Part shown: positions 1-12,052 of the stretch, piece by piece | Position numbering within the stretch: position 1 is the stretch's first letter | Layout of the letters: each line of letters starts with the position of its first letter | Assembly: GCA_029817715.1 (NCBI GenBank) | Contig: JARUPY010000245.1 | Coordinates: 186,001 to 250,000 of the forward strand | Direction: 5' to 3' | DNA length: 64,000 nucleotides | DNA from: Melastoma dodecandrum | Taxonomy: Eukaryota; Streptophyta; Magnoliopsida; Myrtales; Melastomataceae | Made by a program: the position numbers and the translations under genes | The notes under the pieces: generated by a model | Databases searched by the model: none | The model's input: the letters and a program-made list of their open reading frames with translations, nothing else | What the model was told of the DNA's origin: nothing

Positions 1-534
1 CTTTCAAAGGGGGAAGCAAGGACATGCCGTTATGGAGACATGGTGAGTTCAAAAGGAAGGAAGTTTTGGAGGCACTATAACGATGGTGGGGTCACTCTTC
101 GATGGGCTAAATGGCTCTGGAATAAATCTTTGTTACCTCGAGTTAGCTTCCTTGTATGGATGCTGATTAAAGAAAGACTACGCACAGCTTCTTTCTGGTA
201 CTACTTGGACCCTTCCAAGAGCCCAACATGCTGTACATGTTGCAATGGCGTGGAAACTGATGACCATGCCCTCTTTCAATGCCCTTTTGCATCCAGAGTT
301 TGGCAAACTCTAGGTAAAGAAATTGAGTTCTCTGGTCTACTTCTAAAACCTTGTGGACAATCATGCCGATTGTGCAAAACAGAGTGGCGAAGAAGCAAGT
401 CACAAACTGAACCTCAAGCACGAGCGAATGGCTTATGTCCTGTTTCGCGTTCTTGTACATCAGCTCAATCAGCAGCAGCACAAAGTGATGGGTTTCAATC
501 ATACCACAAATTAATATTTTACCTTATAAGTTAA
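1..534 (+). pseudogene. LINE (non-LTR retrotransposon) fragment, zf-RVT domain
   Basis: The reading frame is open from the window edge to a stop at 532-534. About residues 20-100 resemble the zinc-binding domain found after the reverse transcriptase of plant LINEs (zf-RVT). Seen: an F-W-x8-G tract, a W-x2-LWNKSLLPRVSFLVW tract, a C-x2-C pair (CCTCC), then DDHALFQCPFASRVW with the H-x4-C pair. Residues after about 110 show no family similarity. The reverse transcriptase itself is not in the window, so this is the 3' end of an element running in from the left, or a short isolated relic. The family call rests on motif recognition. Confidence 0.7.
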
Positions 535-848
535 ACTACATCGATAGCTTTCTCAGGATTTATGACCTTTACTTTAGCCATGATTAATTAGATAAGGGGC
601 GGACAATATCAGGCTCAACGTGAAGCACATAACATTATGTTATCCGAATATTTAATCCTCAAATAAAACATTAATAAAATTTTAATTTCACAGATTTCCA
701 AAACCAACGTGTGGCAAAACCTAGTTGTAGATGTAGGCATCGGCTATCGGTTGATTTCAACTGCTCTCTTTTTACTCCTCTTTATCCCTATTGTTGATTT
801 TAGTAGGAATGAATTAATGGGGAAAAGGGGTCCACAAATTTTTGAGGT
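535..848. other. AT-rich intergenic stretch, nothing recognised
   Basis: No supported reading frame, RNA gene or repeat was seen between the LINE relic and the fold-back element. Confidence 0.5.
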
Positions 849-1170
849 ATATACGGATATACGGTAGTTTTAAACAAAATTGTAAAATACTGTCGAAGTT
901 TTTAAAATACCGAATTTACTGTCCCTAGGGTGAGTTTTGAAAACTAATTTTCTAATTTATAAAGAAGATAAGTTTTCAAAATCTCACATCCAAATAATAT
1001 AGGCAGTTCAAAACCTGCATTTGCCCAGGTTATTTGGATGGCGGGTTTCGTCTTCCTTGTAAATTGAAAGACAGGTTTTCAAAATTCGCCCTATTAACAG
1101 TAAATTCGGTATTTTGAAAACTTCGATTGTATATTATAAATTATTTTCAAAATTAACCGTATATCCATAC
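849..1170. mobile_element. Fold-back MITE-like element
   Basis: Two arms of about 95 bp are inverted copies of each other. The left arm (849-943) starts with a GGATATACGGT tract and contains AAAATACCGAATTTACTGT. The right arm (about 1078-1170) holds the reverse complement of both. Inner sequences pair too: ATCCAAATAAT near 990 against ATTTGGAT near 1033. The whole stretch would fold into one long hairpin and has no coding capacity. I found no certain target-site duplication, so the superfamily is unassigned. Confidence 0.6.
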
Positions 1171-1413
1171 AAATCTCCATATTTTTCTTCCATGAAGATG
1201 AAGTCGGCAAACGCAAATTTAAAAGAAAACGCACGAGTGAAATGCGGTTGCCGCGTATTGGTCACCGCCGCCTGACCATGAAGAAGAATTCTACGTAAAA
1301 AGGAAGCATCCTCCTCCCCATCTCCCTCCGTCCCTTTTAAACACAATCTCTTTACCAACTTTAATGGTGGAAACATGAAACAATGGCATATTATACCAGG
1401 ATTATAACCAAAC

Positions 1414-2076
1414 TCAAGCACTCGTAATTCCCTTGTTCACGCCTAATGTAGGGTTAATCTGGGGCCTTTCTTGAATCAACATCGACACTCTCCTTGTCGT
1501 CTTCGTTATCTCCTCCCATAGCCCGTCGTTGTTCGCCTTGTTCGAGAAAATTGTGCCCAACCTCTCCTCGCAGCCCTCCACCCGTCCCACTTCTGCCAAG
1601 AAACGACTCAGTTCCCGGACCTTCATCCCCACCACCCTGTAGTCCTAACGAACTGAGGCGATGATTTTGCATACCAGTTAATTCCTCTACAGGTGAAGGG
1701 ATCCGGGGACGCTCGCCATTCGCTCTAGGAGACCGGATAGAGCGCCCAGCTCGCTTATCAGGTCCTCGTCAAAAGATTCCCGTACCCTCATCTCGTCCTC
1801 CATTGACGCGCGTCGATATAACTGGCGGCGCCCGCGGTTCCCCAAGGCAACCACATTTTCCTCAAGCACTTCCGCGTACCAACTCACCCAGGATGAGTAC
1901 TCCGCCGACTGCGCGTCGAAGCGATCGTTGAACATCCAGACGTTTAGCTCGTTCTGCCCCCTGACAACCGAACCCTTGTCGTCCCTAGGGAGGGACCAAT
2001 CTTGCAGGATGATGTTGTGGAGGGAGAAGAGGCACTTCAACGTGACGAAGGCGTTGGTATATTGGGGTGTATATGG
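1414..2076 (-). pseudogene. Clathrin-assembly (ANTH/CALM) protein pseudogene, 5' truncated
   Basis: On the minus strand the tract NAFVTLKCLFSLHNIIL begins near 2060. It continues through FNDRFDAQSAEYSSWVSWYAEVLEENVVALG and an ISELGALSGLLERMASVPGSLHL tract. This matches the order of the ANTH domain of single-exon plant 'putative clathrin assembly proteins', endocytic adaptors that bind PIP2 and clathrin. An in-frame stop lies at 1687. Family-like sequence resumes in a different frame at 1635-1414 (VGMKVRELSRFLAEVGRVEGCEERLGTIF). The N-terminal part of the domain is missing upstream, where the sequence runs towards a poly-G tract. It is a decayed copy. Confidence 0.65.
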
Positions 2077-2156
2077 TTCATTTTATGGAAGGAGTAATAA
2101 ACAAAACTTGATTTTGATGATATTTATTGGCCAATCGGAGATGACTCGGGCTTGTT

Positions 2157-2194
2157 GGGGGGGGGGGGGGGGGGGGTGGGGGGGGGGGGGGGGG
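2157..2194. repeat. Poly-G tract (one T interruption)
   Basis: Twenty G, one T (2177), then seventeen G. Proline- or glycine-rich frames crossing it are artefacts of the homopolymer. It is a likely sequencing or assembly weak point and could form a G-quadruplex. Confidence 0.9.
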
Positions 2195-2344
2195 AGTCAC
2201 AGTCATTTGGCATTGTTGGAAATGGGAAAGACATATCCCTCGTTCTTCCATTATATACTTCATCTGGCTCGTCATCTTCTTCGAGGTTGGTGTTCGATGG
2301 CTTGAGTCCCACAACTGCCCGGGTCGCACAAGTAATAGAGTAAT

Positions 2345-4827
2345 AAGTAAAAGTCGTTCCCGCGGAGAATTACTTTAGAAATATTCCAATGATCAACGAT
2401 AAACAATCGCGATGTAGTCAGATCAAGTAAAATAAGGATTTAGGAAAATAAATAATGGGAAACTAAACAGTAGAAAATACGAGGATTAATCAAATGAGAA
2501 AATCCTAGGATCACAACTTCTCCCGATAATTCATCCGATCATTCAACCCCCTCTTTATCATTAAATTGTCCAAAACCTGTTTTACAAACCTAAGATTCTC
2601 AACCACTCTTATGCATCTTCCGACCTACACAAGAGAAACACCTAACCCAACCAAACAACCTATATTCCTATGGGAATTAATAGTTGAGTTAAGTTCTTTT
2701 AAGTTCCAATCTTAATTTGGCTATCTAAGACAAACACGTATATTTTTATAGTACTCGTTAAATTAACTCGATTCCTCGACATTAACCTGGGCTATTTTAT
2801 CCTCCTTCTAAACCTAAAATTCCCCTCCCGAGTTTAGATAGGTTAAGAAATCAATATGGATAGTTGATCAGACAATCACAAGCATTAAGCACAGAATAAA
2901 ATAAATAAACGAAGGCTTAAACACATTAAATCAAAGAGAGCCAAAAGTAATCCGGCTACATATTGGGTTCCTTCATAACCCTAGAAAAACGAATTAGTCC
3001 ATAGCTAATGAAAGCGAAAACAATAAAATCAACATAAAGGAAACTAAGAAAGGTAACAAAGGTGGAATTGTCTCTGTCGTCGGCTCTTGTCGCCAATAGC
3101 CTCCTAGGTCGAATCCCCTCTCCAAGGGATTGAAAAACAAATGTTTATATATGTCCTACAAATATCCCTAGAAAATCTAAGAAAATCTGGAAATTAAATA
3201 TTCTCGACGTCCGTACGTGCAGCTGCACCAACTTTTCTGTCCTTCATCTGACCCTTCGCTGCAGCTGCACAAACACATGGTGCAGCTGCAGCTGCAGCAA
3301 CTGATCTGTCCACTGTCCGCCCCTTCGCTGTAGCTGGACAAGTTTTGGTGCAGCTGCACCGGCCATCCAGATCCAACTTCTTCATGACTCCTCCTTTCGT
3401 CTTTCACTATTCTTCCTCTCATTTTTAACTGCGTGCATAAAAGTATACAGAATTGATGAGACATTAAAACAACCAAAATACCTATAATTAAACGACTCAA
3501 ATGCCTAAAACTAATCAAAATCAGGTCTAAAACATGATCCCTTAACTCTATTTACATAGATTTATCCCAAAGCTAACTTTTGCTAATCCTCGAGCAAAAC
3601 AAAAGAAAGAAATAGATTCAGAAGACACTCCGCAGACAACCCAACCCACTCGATCATGGAACATCTTAAAAAACCTCTCAGATATGGCCGCAAACTTCTT
3701 GGGTAGTTGGAATTCATTCACCGCTAGCGTGTTTAGGTACTTTGGGCTTGGAGAAGTGAAGTATTGGATGGAGAAAGCGTGGAACTCCATATTCCGGCAT
3801 TCTTCTTCGCGGCTGTCGGGGTCATACATTTCTTGTCCTCCCTAATCACGGATAATCATAGCGGTCCTTCTTCCAGGTCGAGTTGGCGGTCTCTTCGGTG
3901 CTCTCCCTTTAGGGGTTCATCTCCTACTTCTATAGGGAGATTAAGGAGTGCAACAAGCAGAAGGTTTCCGGAGAGGCCGCCTCAAGAGGGGGGAATCACA
4001 AGAGCTGGGAATCCCATGATCATGTATATAATCTAAATACATGGATACTTCTCGTCATAAGAAAGAAAAAGCAGCTACAGTTGCCTTCTCATCCAAGCAC
4101 TCAAGGAGACGAACTTGCATGTTGGCGTGGTTGATAGTCAACCAGTTCTTTAGGAAACTGCAATTCCAATTATGGCTTCAAGGATTTATCGTATTTTGGC
4201 GTATCCAACAAATGCAAGCTAGAGGTCACGATAGGGAGCACAAGAACAAATCAGATTGTAAGCTGCAGATTGATGCAGATAAAAGGTTAGTTGTCAAAAC
4301 TCTGTGATCCAAGTGCAGGAAGACGAGGACAGATCGCAGTGCTCTCTGGACGGTCTGGGGTCGGCGTCCTCATGAGAATCCAACCAGTTATACAAGACAC
4401 GATCGAGAACATTGTCAGATAATTATCGAGTGACGAGAAAAAGTTCCATTTTCCATCCCATTCGAAGTAATAGCAGGACCAGACAGAGCGCCTCACACTG
4501 TTTATCCACCTGGTGGTCAAATTTGGCATCACAAAACCCAATCAATCCAGACAAAACATAAAATAAACATGTGCGACATATTTATAAGATCAAAAAATGG
4601 ATGGAGAACATGTTCTCTTCGGCAAATAAAGAGTTTAGAATTTGTTTACAACGCTATGATTTTCTCTGCTCTGTCATTTAATTATCTATCAATGAGACAC
4701 AGAGATGGTTACTGTAATTTCAAATTACATTTATTACTTCGTTACATGTTTACTTGCTAACAACAAAATCCGCAAACTGATTATCATAATATTCCTGGAT
4801 GACGGACAAGTCAAAAAGAGTAGAGAG
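2345..4827. other. Intergenic region, no recognised gene
   Basis: Mostly AT-rich. Several 200-300 bp open frames occur near 3180-3520, 3550-4040 and 4040-4310; none shows a family I recognise. The frame at 3764-4036 and the opposite-strand frame at 3548-3829 cover a less AT-rich block that may be a relic exon, but I cannot assign it. The CAGCTG-rich block inside is listed separately. Confidence 0.4.
3217..3362. repeat. CAGCTGCA-rich degenerate repeat
   Basis: The words GTGCAGCTGCACC and CTTCGCTGCAGCTG recur about every 70 bp across two units, giving alanine-rich frames. These are self-complementary words (CAGCTG, GCAGCTGC). No coding role is supported. Confidence 0.5.
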
Positions 4828-7800
4828 TCATGGTCGTTGTAAAGATGCTAGGCATGACGCAACAGAGGCTGAGATTCGATCATGTATCGGCTCCTGCACA
4901 AGAAAGTGGAGGACTAGCATAAGTTGCTGGCTACAATAAAAGTACATCGACAGCCAGTGACGGAACCGTAGTAGCATACCTGCGTCACGGGTATCTCAAA
5001 TTCACGGTTTGTTATTGTCTCATACAAGAAGATGTACCTGGAATAATAGGATCCCATCGAATTGAACAGAGAGTTCCACATGACAAATGACTAAACTATT
5101 GCAATGAATTAAAGCCGACAGACAAAAATATGCTCATCGAGAAAGTTTTAGGAGAAACGGTTAGTGTCTAGAAAATTCTCAGCCTAACTTGTGTGGTTTC
5201 AATGCTTTCCGAAAACTAAAAATGCTTTTCCCAACAGACGTCACAGTTTTACTTGCATAAGCATAAACCTTTGGAAATAGGAAACTTACCGCCAAGCCAA
5301 CTCGGTAACCAGTTCTAGTGGAGCATCAGGGAGAACCTCCAAGTGTTAAAAATGGAAAGACGTCAACCAATCTCGAATATAGCAAGTTACACCAACATAA
5401 AGGAAAACAGCTTACCTCGTCTTCATAAGGATTTGAATGTTCTTTAAACCAAAGCCTCAAAAACTCCTGAGAAATAAAAATATATGACAATATCCTAACA
5501 AGACCGTAATCCATAATTATCTCTCGGCAAGAGTAAACAGAATAGAGATCAAATGACCTTGTCAACATTTTCAGGTTCAAGGCCATCCTGCAATCGCCGA
5601 TCATAAGAATGCGCGACCCAATATCTGCTCGAGTCAGGTGTATGCACCTGCAATAGAAAATGTATGTGTGAGTCTGTCCAACTCAAATGGTGAAAAGTAA
5701 TAACAAAACCGTGGAGCAAATACTTGCATCAGCAATTGCCCAAAGCAATTTAAAATCTGACCTCATCTATCAAAAGAATGGAGCCATCAGGAGCCTTCCC
5801 AAACTCATATTTTGTATCCACCAATATTAGTCCATGTTCTGAAGCCACCCTCTGTCACATGTGGAAGACGATTACAAAATGAGCAACAAGACAATATAAT
5901 TGTTTCCAAAATAGCGCCGAAGCCAACAATAGTTCTGTCATCTTTTCTGCCTGTCACTATAAAATGGTAATGTTTTCTTCGAAAGTGTGGCATGTTAATA
6001 TATGAAGGCTGATAATGATGAGGGAACATCACTGGAGATGGCACAACTTGTAGCTGCAATTTTTTAATTTTTTGCATAAAACTTCAAAACAACAAAAATT
6101 GCCGAAGTTCAGAATCTGTAGGTCGTGATATAAGAATCCCATAACCTCCGTCTCTTTGTAACACAGAATAGCCATACCGAATGGAAAATAAAAGAGTAGA
6201 AAAATCATAACAGGGAAAAGCTGTCTGAAATCTCAATATTGTCAGTAGTGTTAAAACATAAACCACACTTTCAAGATGGAGCTACTAATGAGAAGAAAAA
6301 TAATCATATAGCCCAATACTCAAGGCAAAGAATAAGTACATCTTCAGAGAAGAACAACCAACAATCGAGATCTAGAATATGAAAAGGCAAATCCAAATGG
6401 GTTTTGGGAAACCACATTACTCTGTAACGAAAGAAAGAATCAAGGTGTCACCTGTCCATACTCGAATAAGCCCAACGCCTTCGTGCTAACTTCATGATAC
6501 TCATCTTGAGTCATAAGTCCTCTTTCAACAATCTGTCACAAAGTAATTAAGCTAATTCTGCAAGGACAAACTGTACAAGAGACGAGAAAATGGTTTTCGC
6601 ACCCACAAATGGTTCACAAGAGACAGATCACACCTCAAATACATACATAAGTACATAGGTGTAAGCATAAGGACATGCATACATGTAGAAACAGGAGATA
6701 ACCGAGTCATATTCATCAAATGATTACCTGTTGAGGGCTAATTGGTACATCATGGACTGCAGCTTTTGTGGTTGGTGTCAATATATTTGCAGACAACCTC
6801 TGGTTCTTTTCCAAACCTGAGAAGTTATTTTTAATAATCATGTCATCCATAACACCACCAAGGAAGAAAATTTGCTAATTCATGAAAAAACTTGCCATCT
6901 GGTAGGGCATTGCCACAGTAGTTGCGGAGACCTTTTTGGTAGACTGTCCATAGGGATGTATCGGTACTTCCAGTCACAAAACCTCGCACTACAAGTTAGA
7001 GCAATAGGACACGTGTAAGAATATAAATACCTCAACCTCTCCTAGTCAAAGTTCAAGCACATAAAAATAATTAATAACACCATCATAGCTCTAAAATTGT
7101 AATAAACTAAAATATCAGGGATTGTACAAGGAATGCCATCACAGTTCCTTAACTAGGTCATGTAAATCAATTCGGCATTATTACGTATAACAAATATACA
7201 AATGTAGAGGTACAAGGAAACATGCCTAGAACCTTTTCTTGCGTAAGTCATACAGTAATCAACATAACCAGTCAACGAATACCCCATCGAAGTGCAAGAA
7301 AATCTCGCATGACAAAGTTTAAGCAGAAAAACAACCTAAAACGGGAATGTAAGGGGCATAGGTGGCCAAATATTCTGAAAATTTATCTAAATCAACAATA
7401 TATCGCAGAAGGCAAGAGCATTTTACACAGGAGTAATGACTCACCAACAAATTCAACCGGAAACACGGTGCACTTCTTTGCTAACTTAACATTCTTATCG
7501 GGAGAAGCCACAACCGCATTTGAAGTAATGTGTCTTGTCTTATCAAACCACCACAAACTCGTTTGATTAAGAACCTGAAAACTTATCAGGAACAACACTA
7601 TGGGGCACACAGAAACATCATAAGGCTGAATATAGGCAAGCAATTAAATCTGTCGATGATCAAAGGTCATGAAACAAACCTGGCCCTTAAAAGGTATCGA
7701 AGCCAGAATTCTATCAAATGCACTTTGTCTATCAGTTGTAACGATCACAAGGTAATCCCCGCTGTCGTAGATATCCCTGACCTACAATGTAACATCCTCA

Positions 7801-8409
7801 CACTTGTTTCTTACACTTTGCACGCATCCACCAGTTATTTTTATGCTTTACCAGTTAAATGCAAACTTTTTTCATGCTCAATCATCGAAAAGTCCAAGCA
7901 AACTCGAGATGATTGCATATGATCAATCCTTAATGTCTTACTACAGACTTTATCCAAGCCCAAAAGTCCAAAATCAAAACTTTAACCAATCCCACATGAA
8001 AGAGAACAATTTTAATATCTCCCATAACGCCAATTCCGACCAAAAACTCACACCCCACTAAATCCTAAGCAAGCAAACTCAAAAAAAAAAGAGGAAAAAA
8101 ATACTCCACCTTGCCACGAACTTTGGACTTGAGACCAGGCACAGAGAGATGGAGATCAGTTTCGGAGAGGCAATTGGTCAAGGAAAGCTCGATCGCAGCA
8201 AGAACCTCCTGCTTGCGGGGATTGGCGTTGATAAGCGCGTCGAGGGAGGGCCGCCTCTGGGCCAACATCACCAACTCAGAGGTCACCGATACAGGTCTGG
8301 GATAAGGTCGGAATGACGAGTTAGGGGCGTTAAGCCTGGGGCGGAGGAAGGAGTTGGGCAGGCGAGAGGTGTCGTCATTGAGGGTTCTCACAGGGTTTAA
8401 ACATGCCAT
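4828..8409 (-). CDS. PUR7: Phosphoribosylaminoimidazole-succinocarboxamide synthase (SAICAR synthase), 12 exons
   Basis: Joins CAIR and aspartate using ATP to make SAICAR in de novo purine synthesis; the plant enzyme is expected in plastids. Exons (minus): 8409-8110, 7781-7680, 7574-7445, 6988-6896, 6816-6728, 6532-6452, 5851-5762, 5647-5558, 5466-5416, 5336-5290, 5037-4980, 4893-4828. They sum to 1197 nt, 398 residues, with every phase consistent. Residues 1 to about 55 are Ser/Pro/Arg-rich, like a transit peptide. Signatures: [13 protein letters not shown] (122-134), [23 protein letters not shown] (275-283), [13 protein letters not shown]. All introns are GT-AG except the one after exon 4, whose donor is GC (6895-6894) in a strong GCAAGT context. 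The start is the ATG at 8409, and full length agrees with the family. The gene looks intact and is the best-supported one here. Confidence 0.95.
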
Positions 8410-10330
8410 CTCAGTTGCTGCGCAAATTGGAGAGGGTTTTCGGTAAGAGAGGAGAAATGAGTCAGGCTCTCACAGGGTTCAAACGGCCTCCACCTACACC
8501 TTTCCTAGAAGTTAGGTTTGAGAACTATAACAACTACAACAAACAACAACAAGATGCACAAGGATAGATCGATCAGCGGTTACAACAAAAGGAATCAATT
8601 CATGAGGGGCTCAACCGATCGACACACAAATCCGAGAGATCATCACAAAAGTCGATCAATCATCAACAACTGGGCACAGATCTAAGCATGAATAAGGCTA
8701 CGGACAGAAAAAAATCGAGCAACAAAGTGAAAACCCTAGAGGGGGAACTCACCGGCAGAAATAAAATAAAAGAATTCGGAAGAAAGAATAGTAAAAAACC
8801 TAAGAGATTGAAATTATAAACCCAAAAAAGAAGCAGAAAAAGAAATCAATGTAAACCTGTAATGAAGCTTTTTTTCTTTGGGGTCACCCATACCGCAAAG
8901 TGTCACTTAGGGTGAACACAACACTCGCAAAAATCACTTCAAACTAAGGAATTGCGCGTCTCAACTTCCACGCATCAAAACACCGCAGCAACATAAAAGC
9001 ACGCCCCTTCAAACCCAACGACGGGCACACCCCTGGACTGCTGAGAATCCACGAGAAACGAAAACACTGTCTTCATAGAAAATCACAGAAGACAAGCAAT
9101 CAAACGAGGGGGAAGGCCGGAATCGTCACAAGCCCAAGGAAGTAACCAGTAACCCTAAACTTGAAACCCTTCCTGCTAAAAACCATCCATTTTCCTTCAC
9201 ACCAGCAAAAGGCACAAGGTTACGGGATCAATTGCCAAGAGGTTGCAAGAATATTCAACAATTCCAGCACAGAACCCTGAAGGCAGCAGAGAGCAGGGTA
9301 AAACTCCAAGTCAAAAACCTTTCAAGATTTCCAATTTCAATTTCCAAATTTGATTCTCACAGCAGAGGGAGGGGAAAGCAGCCACCTAATTCCAGCATGA
9401 TCAGAACGTACTCAATGCCTTCAAAGCCATCAACGAACAGGGAACCTCAATCATTCGTAGGCACGGCACGTGAAGCCACAGATTGCTGCCCAATTTCTCT
9501 GGTTACTTGGGACGAAGGTCTGTACGGCGTGCCCAGGACAGGCGGAGGACTTCGTGACCCATACCCGTTCAAATCGGAGGAGGCAAAGGCTTCCTGATTC
9601 AGCCTCTACCACAATGCCTCCATTAACCTCACCATAGTCACAGCATCCTCCTCTGTCCCAAAGCAATGCCAAATAGAGTCGCCAGCTCCACCGATCGCCA
9701 GAGTGGGTTCATTCCAACGAGAGAACAACCACAGCACTCGGGGGCAGAGCCGACCTCCCTCAGGTTCGCAAAACGGCAGCCTCCCAAAATTTCATAGACG
9801 GGCAATTTCCCTCTCCTCACTCCGTCAACGCGAATCGAAGACCCATTCGGGACAGGAAACACACAACCAGTAAGATGAGACACCACTGTACCAGACCAAG
9901 CCCCAAGGACAGATTTCACCACAGCGACCAACAAGACCCACAAGTATCAACCAGGACGGCCACAGCAGAGAAACGAAGAAAAGGGGGGTGAAACGTACCC
10001 ACGGACAGACCCACAACCACAAACAAGGCTCCCACAAGTTTCGACGGAGACGGAGATCAAGCAAAACAGAAAAGAGAAAGGGAAACGTACATCAGTCTCC
10101 AGGTCCTTCCCTTGACGATTTTCGGGACAGTGCCCTATTCCCTCCTGCGAGTGGTCCACTCGTCCTCCCCGCGGCTCCGGCGACTATCAGGACCTCGTCA
10201 CACCGGCGGGCAAAGAAGGGAAGCCGAGGGAGAAAGAAAATCGCGCCTCCCAACTCTTAGTGGGTCGAATCCTCTTATCCTCCGCGGAACGAGTGATCAG
10301 GAACCCTACCTAAACCCTAAACCGACAATC
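8410..10330 (-). other. PUR7 upstream region, probable 5'UTR exon and long leader intron
   Basis: From 8500 to 9400 the minus strand is T-rich, as plant introns are. A GT-rich donor candidate (GATGTACGT) lies near 10091. AG acceptors preceded by a TTGTTGTTTG tract lie near 8530, just upstream of the PUR7 start. Together with the telo-box near 10317, this suggests a leader exon around 10330-10092 spliced to about 8530. Open frames in here (for example 9232-9597 plus and 9638-10064 minus) have no recognisable domain. Inference only; a separate non-coding transcript is equally possible. Confidence 0.4.
10311..10323 (-). promoter_or_regulatory. Telo-box (AAACCCTAAACC), possible PUR7 promoter/TSS region
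   Basis: The plus strand reads TAAACCCTAAACC. Telo-boxes (AAACCCTA) are typical of promoters and leaders of plant housekeeping, translation and nucleotide-metabolism genes. The position is about 1.9 kb upstream of the PUR7 start codon, so the link to PUR7 needs the leader intron proposed above. Confidence 0.4.
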
Positions 10331-11365
10331 AGATAGAGGTGTACCAATTTAACTTTTTTTGGTTATTATTAATTTTTATTCGTAATCTAGTTACTATTAG
10401 ATAAAGCCAATTATAATTTTACCGGTCAAAATTCTCGACCTAAATACGAACGTCATCATCCGATTACATTTAGGTTAGGAGGTCCTCTTTTCCTGTTTAC
10501 GCACGGGTGATCATTCCCCGCATCAATTCCAAGTGTCCTCCTAAAATCAGTTAGTGTTAGGCCGTTGTAATGTATCATGTGTAAATATATTTTTGTTATG
10601 ATTCTTTGATATTTTCTTGCGTTAAGGGCTGTAAAGAGGGAATATATGTAAATTAAGAAGAAAAATACGGTGTTTTGTTTCAAATTTTGCTTAGAATTAT
10701 TAATTTGGAAGCTAACAAAATTTTCAATAAGCATCGGAATATTTTTAATTTTTTTTGACGAAGACAAATATTAAAATAAATCAAAAATTAGAAAACTTCA
10801 AAATTTGGATTAGATTGGCTTTAAAAACGCCTTCTTTACTTAAACAAATCTTCACATAGAATTTTAGATTTTAGAATTCTAATAGAAAAACAATTGTTAA
10901 TATTTAGCTGCCAATTAAAATGTTAAGGCATAAATATTAGAATATATATTACTACATGGAAATTAAAGATTTTCAACTTAGTTTTTCTTGATATAGCAAA
11001 AGTTTCCGTAATATGAGCTTTTCTACGGAAATTGAAATTTGAAAGCTTAAATTCAAAATTTATAAAATTTTAAGGTTTTTATTACTAAGATAACAAAATA
11101 TTAGGTATAAAAAGTATATATATCTAAAAAAGATATTAAAATATCATAAGTAAATTATATCTTAAAAATATGATACATATTTAGAAAAGTCTAAGAGTAA
11201 ACGAACATTAAAGGTTTTAATTTTTTTTTTCACTAATTTGAATAGGTATGTAATACAAAAGTTAAACAAAATTTTAGGATAAATTTGGTATATTAAACTA
11301 CTGTTTATAAATATGACGTCGAAAATAAATATAGACATTTTTTTATGACAATAGATAAGTGTTTT
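10331..11365. other. Strongly AT-rich intergenic stretch
   Basis: Long A and T runs, no open frame with recognisable content, no repeat structure noted. Confidence 0.5.
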
Positions 11366-12052
11366 GGTCTTCTCATGTTTAGTGTTTTTACGTTTTGTCG
11401 TATCGTTTAAAAATTTTTTGATTTGACCTTATTTCAATTTTAATTTTCGATTTAGCCAACGGACGTTACAACTCGGTGGCGTGTCTCTAACGTCGGTAAT
11501 ATTTATTGTCTACGTAGTTTTCTGACGTCCGCTCCCACGCCTGCCCATGCACCCCTCCCCTCCCCCTCCCCCCGCTCCTGGCCTCGCCCACACGGCCTTG
11601 CCCCCCCTGCGCACCTCTCCCCGTGCCCCCTCCCCCGCCCTTACCCCCAAGGCGAATTCCAGCAACCTCCTGTTGCAGGACAGGGGTACAGTCGGTGATT
11701 CGGCAAGCGGGCTTGCTAAACCAGACGGCAAAGGAGAAGGGGTTATCGTCGACTGGGAAGAAAACTGCGGAAAACGTGCCGTCGGAGGAGACGAGGACAT
11801 TGGAGGGGTTCTCGACCGAGAGAGGCGAAGCTTCGTAAGGGAGGGAGAGCGGAGGACGAATTCCCTTTTTTATTTTTTTATTTTTTAATGTCCATGTACG
11901 AAAAAAAATGACTTAATAAAAGAACAGTGAGAGACACGTCAGATATTCGTAACGTCAGTTACGAATAAGGCTAAATCGAAAATTAAAATAAAGTTAAATT
12001 AAAAAAATTTTAAACGATGTGACGAAACGTAAAGTTGAGAATAGTCGGGGCC
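11366..12052. mobile_element. Pack-MULE-like element with about 150-bp terminal inverted repeats
   Basis: The left end (11366-11510) and right end (about 11905-12052) are inverted copies. Shared words include TTTACGTTT, ATCGTTTAAAA, TTTTAATTTTCGATTTAGCC, GACGTTAC and CGTGTCTCT. Between AT-rich ends sits a GC-rich centre (about 11520-11860) unlike the surroundings. Long TIRs around GC-rich gene pieces are the hallmark of Pack-MULEs. No transposase is encoded. I could not find a clean 9-bp target duplication, so the outer limits are uncertain by about 15 bp. One captured fragment is identified separately. Confidence 0.7.
11709..11860 (-). pseudogene. Captured fragment of a G-type lectin S-receptor-like kinase (N-terminus)
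   Basis: On the minus strand one frame reads LSVENPSNVLVSSDGTFSA, then FFPVDDNPFSFAVWFSKP. This is the start of the bulb-type lectin (B-lectin) domain of G-type lectin S-domain receptor kinases, where SVE(K)P-x-DVLVSPNGTFSAGFYPVG-x-NA-x-CFAIWF is typical. Similarity ends abruptly after SKP (11709), before the WMANRD motif expected next. The rest of the GC-rich core (11520-11708) is of other or unknown origin. There is no kinase part. It lies wholly within the inverted-repeat element. Confidence 0.65.

Noticed and set aside
2078..2343. Proline- or glycine-rich open frames across 2157-2194
   Set aside because: They are translations of the poly-G run with no domain on either side.
9232..10336. 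Separate protein gene upstream of PUR7
   Set aside because: Frames on both strands overlap, none has a domain, and composition fits a leader or intron better.
11510..11888. Overlapping frames on both strands in the GC-rich core of the MULE
   Set aside because: Absence of stops follows from GC content; only the short B-lectin frame matches a family.
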